From Pelodera strongyloides (taxonomy: Eukaryota; Nematoda; Chromadorea; Rhabditida; Rhabditidae), in assembly GCA_036852015.1 (NCBI GenBank), contig JAANDG010000262.1:1-64000 (forward strand): a stretch of DNA of 64,000 nt. The letters run 5' to 3'. The translations under genes and the position numbers were made by a program. This document shows, piece after piece, positions 60,201 to 64,000 of this stretch (position 1 is its first letter; every line of letters starts with the position of its first letter). The notes below the pieces were generated by a model. It was not told the DNA's origin. It worked only from the letters and a program-made list of their open reading frames with translations, and did not search any database.

Positions 60201-63200
60201 AGAAGTGGAAGTCGGAGGGTCAAATGTGAGGTTCTTAAACTTGCGAGAAAGGGCAAAGTGAGCAAAGTCACCGTGTTCTCTGAAGCTAGACGGTAGAGAA
60301 GAAGACTGCGAGAAAACACTATCATTGTCATGAGATTTCGACACCAAACGAGGGGATCTAGGTGATGAAACTTCTGAATAATCATACAAAGAAGATGACT
60401 CAGAATCAGAACGATGGGCCAGCTTTCTACGATTTGGGCTCTGAGAGGGTTGACCATTACTTTCCATCAAATCATCATTTCTCATATTAATGTCAGGACT
60501 AATCACCCGGATTCTAGATTCACGTAAACCAGTGGTGTCGGAGAGGGTGGTTCTCAGGGAGCGGTTATCCCCACTAGTAGGGGGAAGCTTACACTGTGGT
60601 TGTGTTGGTAACGATTCGGAAGACTGGAAAACTTGGTCGAGTGCCAATTTTAGTGGGCAATTAGCCAAACACTTGCACTCCTTACCCTGCCGAGGGGCAC
60701 GCTGAATTGCCGATTCGAACATCGACATCCACTTGGCACGATCACTTTTGTTCGGAAACTGCACTTCCATCAACATGGGCTGGAAAAAAGATAGGTAAAC
60801 AATTATTAAAGCGAAATACTGACCGGTTTTTGAAACATATCGAGTACACCAGCATTCTTATGCAGTTTATGCAAATGAACATAAATTAGAATAAAAAATC
60901 GAGCTAAATTCGAGCAACTTAGCATAAGTACGTAAGAATTCAGATGTCCACGAGGCGTTTCAAAAACCGGCCGGTATTTCGCTTTAAGCAATTGTAGAAG
61001 GAATTCAGAAGGAACATGGGAACATCTTTCTTTTACGCTGGCAAGAACCTCTTTTTCCTAATCATTTACAAAAAAAGGGGCCACGGACGACTCTCATATA
61101 ATGGACAAAAACATGTCGACTGATGGATCACCTTAAAAGAAGAGACAAGAATATGCGCACTCCATCCTCTCTCCATTGCGCGCGCGTGCAGCGAATGAAC
61201 GGCGAAGACGGCTTGCTTCTAAAAAAACGCTCGATTACACGCACAAACACATCAATACTAATAATAAGATAACCAGATTGTCATACCCACTCTCAAATTA
61301 CCCATTCAAGATCCACGTATAAACCAAGACACACCTGCGGGAAGAAAGTAATCTTATGTTGTTTCCGTTGCAAAAACACGAGAATGTCATCGAAGAGGAT
61401 GAGAAGGCCTGAAATGTGAACAAGTAAAACACGGTCGGAAATACATAACCGAGAGCATTGCCAGGTGCTACATCGCAACCATAGGTGCCAAGCCAAAAAT
61501 CACATATGTCAAAATTAATTCCAACATTCCAAGAGACTCACAAGATGTATCGCCAACAATTTTCTCTCCATTATTCTTCATCACAACATCTCCGATGCAA
61601 ATAATTTTCCGCCTTTCTGAGCCATCAGCAGAAGTGTCCCATTTCAAATCGGACATCTAAAAGAATACGATAAATTGTCACAGTTTTATAGACAGTGACA
61701 GACAAACAAGGATCCAGACTAAATTTGAAAAAAACCTTCTTAGAATTTAATAAATAAAAATACATGGAAATCCACTAGTGGCCGACTCGCGTCACTCGTC
61801 GCCAACATAGTCTTCGTCGACCAGTCAATTTCTCTGAAGAACAGAAACAAGATATAGTTTATATAAGTTCTTATTCGACGTACTTCATTGCTAGGATGTT
61901 TAGAAGTTGGAATTTGTTCGGTTCAGAACACGTGATCAGAACCAACAAATTGGTGATTTGCTTGGGGTTTGGAGTTTATGCTCATAAGATTTGAACTGAA
62001 CCAATACAAGTATTGAAGTATCAGTCTGCCGATATAATAAAGAATAGCATCAGGACAAACCTTCGAATGGCTTCCCATTTGCGTGTCATTTGTGATACAG
62101 AAAGAGACCGATCGATTCGAAGGGCGAACATTTTAGCGGTCTGAAAACAAGTTCAACATTGGAATAAGCGCCATGGTTAACATAACGTCTACCGTAACCG
62201 ATCCATCTCATAACCGTAACCGATACCGGCCCGGCCCGGCTACCGTGACTGCTAGTTAAATGAACGAACGGGCGTAACCGATAACGGAGGGGGGGGGGGC
62301 ATAAATAAACGTCGCCGACGCCAGCGATTACGATGCGTATGCATATCTAGCTCGCTGACTTAGGCTACGAATCGATGGACGACTTAACGAATATTCAGAA
62401 AGAAACACACATCCACAGCTGTCTGATTCTCCACTTTCCTTCGTTCATCCGGGTCATTCTTTCGAATATCCTCCAGAATCATATGATACCTCGTCGAGTG
62501 AGCCATTACCTGAAGACATAAAAAAATAATCATTAAATCAACAGAACAACCGGCGACAATCTAAAACAATCGCCTCAAGGGTCGCATAAACTTCAATTCG
62601 ACTCACCTTGGTCAGTAGCGTTTTGAACTTTTCGTATTTCACATACATCTTGTCCGAGGAGAGAACTTTCTGAAACAATTGCAGTTAACTTAAGAAAAGA
62701 CCACACTGCCAGCCGGTGGTGTAGTGGCTAGCGCTGCTACTCACCACACACACGACCGGGGGTTCAATTCCCGCGGCTGGTTGCACCTACCGGATGGCAA
62801 AAACGGTACCAGGTGAAAACTTGGGAAGATTTCTTGGATCAGGGCTGGCCACCCATTCCGTAATCAAAGCTTTTAATTTTAACCAAATAATCAAATAGTG
62901 ACCCACCTCAAGATACATTCGAAAGGCTGCCTGCTTCTTCAGTTTGTCAAAGTATTTCTCACTCTCTTCCTTCTGAAGACCGAACGTCGTGTACGCTTGA
63001 ACTGCTATTGTGGAGAATGGACCACTTTCGCTCAACTGAAAATAGACATATGAGCTCAAACCACGGAGAATCTTTAACCTTCATACTTCATACACCATCC
63101 AATTCTAAATATCTTTCCTATGTTCAGAATATGTAACTCTCCAACCTCAGAACATATGACATCACTGATAGTGGGCACTTGTTCCGCTTCCTTTTGCCGT

Positions 63201-63910
63201 TGCCTTAACCTTTCGAGAAGGTGCAAGTGGAACTGAAGCATCGCATCCAATACATCGGGCACAAGTTGGTCGATATCAGCTTGCAAGAGACCATGCTCAT
63301 TGATGTCGTCCAAAAAGCGTTGTCGATATGCCTAGAACAGAAAATATAGGTGCTTCAAACACACAAGGAATAACAAAAGGGATCAACATCGAATCTGCCC
63401 ACCATAACGGAACACCTTTGGATCTCTCTCTCTCTCTCTGTTGTCTTCTCTCTCTGTGTTGCCTTCTCTCTCTCTCTCTCTCTCCCTCTCACTCTCTCTC
63501 TCTCCGAGAAAAAAACACGACATTTTTCCTAAAAGTAGGAATCATCACTGTGTACTGATGAATGTCTAACCGCTGACCAACCACTCACCTGCTTCAAGAA
63601 GACAAGGTTCGCGCAGTGTTTCTTCTCGGAAGTGGTGAGCTCTGAAAGTTTAACGATACAAGTGTGGCAAATCCCATGCGAAGGGTAGATAACAAACTGG
63701 TTTTTCAGATTTTACAATATCTAATTGTTAACAACTGCGAGTAATATTCAATTTAAGAGAAAAAATGATCAGGTCCAAAGATAATTACCGTAAATCTTAT
63801 CCTGCCGTAGGATTTCTTTGGCCGACAAATGATCAAATCTGAACTTCTTCGACCACGTCTGGTATTCTTCATCCTCAAAGAGGTTAAACCGAGCCCATTG
63901 AGGTCGATCT
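51252..63910 (-). CDS. Rho guanine nucleotide exchange factor, DH-PH with long C-terminal tail (5' partial)
   Basis: A DH-PH protein that should load GTP onto a Rho-family GTPase at the membrane. I joined 24 exons in phase, from 63910-63789 down to 51315-51252. The main ones are: DH 63910-62061; PH 61833-61335, 61218-61132 and the start of 60779-58851; a 1,929-nt Ser/Pro/acidic exon to 58851; then 58125-58053, 57061-56957, 56668-56544, 56412-56352, 56214-56150, 55389-55275, 54723-54530, 54218-54118, 53992-53896, 52736-52644 and 52429-52257. This gives about 1,420 residues and a tail ending KNLSEKVQTKKKK. Two late exons are coiled-coil-like (LIKENVSLRTEIMHLKNDL; KEQELRESETRLKQRE). The order fits the LARG/PDZ-RhoGEF/AKAP13 group, possibly the nematode rhgf-1 orthologue, but the PDZ/RGS/C1 part lies beyond the window. 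Confidence 0.85.
52784..53026. mobile_element. 243-bp MITE with TAA target duplication, in RhoGEF intron
   Basis: Perfect terminal inverted repeats GGGCGCATTCGAGATGGACA (52784 on) and its complement ending at 53026, continuing imperfectly through TTTTCCGGAAAAG. TAA flanks each side (52781-52783, 53027-53029). A 3-bp TWA duplication is typical of PIF/Harbinger-type transposons; the assignment is inference. There is no coding capacity. Confidence 0.85.
53107..53682. mobile_element. 576-bp inverted-repeat element with ATT duplication, in RhoGEF intron
   Basis: The ends are AGCCCGTATTCTCGGGC and GCCCGAGAATACGGGCT, with ATT at 53104-53106 and 53683-53685. The inner arms are full of GGAACATGTTCC, GGAAATTTCC and CGGAA words in both orientations. 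It lies only 80 bp from the 52784-53026 element in the same intron (52737-53895). Its ends resemble the 30594-31721 element in style (CCGTATTC at the terminus, pyrimidine CCGGAAA words inside), which may point to one superfamily. Confidence 0.82.
55935..56036. repeat. Tandem duplication in RhoGEF intron
   Basis: GACACCTTTAAAGGG(T)CGCACCCCAGGAAAA is present twice in tandem, with linking CCGCTTCGTGTTC/CCCGTCTCGTGTCA, a period of about 46 bp. Confidence 0.75.
58851..60779 (-). other. Large disordered exon of the RhoGEF
   Basis: A single 1,929-nt exon encodes the end of the PH domain, then about 600 residues rich in Ser, Asn, Asp, Glu and Pro with no folded domain visible. It contains a Cys-rich stretch (SCDCPCECTHQ, then LCCVAAVP) that could bind metal but fits no family I know. 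The donor used here (AGA-GTGAGA at 58850) keeps phase with the next exon; a second donor (AAG-GTATGT at 58821) would add 29 nt and break phase with the next exon. Confidence 0.75.
60810..60983. mobile_element. TTAA-flanked miniature element, subfamily A, in RhoGEF intron
   Basis: TTAA at both ends, arms AGCGAAATACTGACCGG and CCGGCCGGTATTTCGCT, internal TTATGCAGTTTATGCAAATG and AAAAAATCGAGC. It lies between the PH-domain exons at 60779 and 61132 and is one of the best-preserved copies. Confidence 0.87.
62158..62300. repeat. CCGTAACCGAT word cluster and G-run
   Basis: CCGTAACCGAT-like words occur three to four times between 62190 and 62285, with CGGCCCGGCCCGGC in the middle, followed by a run of about eleven G's at 62288-62298. 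It lies within an intron of the RhoGEF DH region. Confidence 0.6.
62708..62781 (+). tRNA. tRNA-like sequence, antisense in RhoGEF intron
   Basis: The 7-bp acceptor GCCAGCC/GGCTGGT pairs fully, GGTGTAGTGGCTAGCGC is a good D-arm/A-box, and GGGGGTTCAATTCCCGC a T-arm/B-box. The centre (CTACTCACCACACACACGAC) cannot form a normal anticodon stem. It is most likely a tRNA-derived short interspersed element or pseudogene. Confidence 0.45.
63424..63512. repeat. CT microsatellite in RhoGEF intron
   Basis: CT repeats interrupted by TTGTCTTC and GTGTTGCCTTC, then CCCTCTCACTC. It lies between the first three DH exons. Confidence 0.9.
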
Positions 63911-64000
63911 CTGAAACAACAAACTATAACACACTACACTACAAACATTGACAACAACTATGATGAGCAAGTACATCCACTTTCAAGCACTAATCAACTA

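Larger units (their letters stand above)
60650..63910 (-). other. DH-PH catalytic module of the RhoGEF
   Basis: The DH begins near SAKEILRQDKIYELTTSEKK (conserved region 1) and continues through AYRQRFLDDINEHG, an acidic/Leu-rich helix (DQLVPDVLDAMLQFHLHLLE), YEKFKTLLTKVMAHSTRYHM (the conserved region 3 analogue) and DIRKNDPDERRKVENQTA. The linker IDRSLSVSQMTRKWEAI leads to the PH: REIDWSTKTM, SERRKIICIGDVVMKN, CLLILFDDILVFLQRK (central strands), WSAHILVSSFK, and PMLMEVQFPNKSDRAKWMSM (last strand and C-terminal helix with the conserved Trp). Region 3 carries HSTRYHM where the family usually has QRITKYP-like sequence. Confidence 0.8.

Noticed and set aside
58812..60776. 654-codon frame taken as a complete single-exon gene
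   Set aside because: It begins inside a PH domain and both ends lie at splice sites that join neighbouring exons in phase, so it is one exon of the RhoGEF.

Overview
The window looks like nematode (roundworm) nuclear DNA, probably a rhabditid. The sequence is AT-rich, and multi-exon genes use short TTTTCAG- or TTTTAG-type 3' splice sites, with at least one TACTAAC-like branch sequence. The products are animal proteins: an Iroquois TALE homeodomain protein, an ERH protein and a DH-PH RhoGEF. There are no bacterial-style operons. All gene models were built by eye from splice signals, reading phase and family resemblance. The species was not identified.

Layout. Bases 1-22,000 are gene-poor. They hold short inverted-repeat transposons, CT/GA microsatellites, tRNA-like sequences and one orphan exon-like ORF near 14.6 kb. 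Bases 22,780-34,140 (+) carry a complete nine-exon Iroquois gene (417 aa) with large introns. These introns contain several miniature transposons and a 1.13-kb terminal-inverted-repeat element that encloses a tRNA-Glu(CTC) gene. Bases 34,141-44,580 are intergenic: a 41-bp tandem repeat, a duplicated segment with a nested GC-rich insertion, and more tRNA-like and hairpin sequences. Bases 44,582-47,312 (+) encode the 3' part of a protein made of repeated ~56-residue modules, each split over two exons. I do not recognise this family. Bases 48,163-49,597 (-) are a complete three-exon ERH gene of 104 aa. Bases 51,252 to beyond the right edge (-) are a 24-exon stretch of a RhoGEF with DH and PH domains, followed by a long serine-rich region and a coiled-coil C-terminus. 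Its N-terminus lies outside the window.

The main non-genic theme is one group of small palindromic elements, about 18 copies. Most intact ends read TTAA-AGCG...CGCT-TTAA, which suggests non-autonomous elements with a TTAA target duplication. Copies sit in introns of all four protein genes, and one lies 25 bp upstream of the erh start codon. The genes have no evident shared pathway: transcription factor (irx), RNA/chromatin-associated adaptor (erh), Rho signalling (RhoGEF) and a repeat protein of unknown role.
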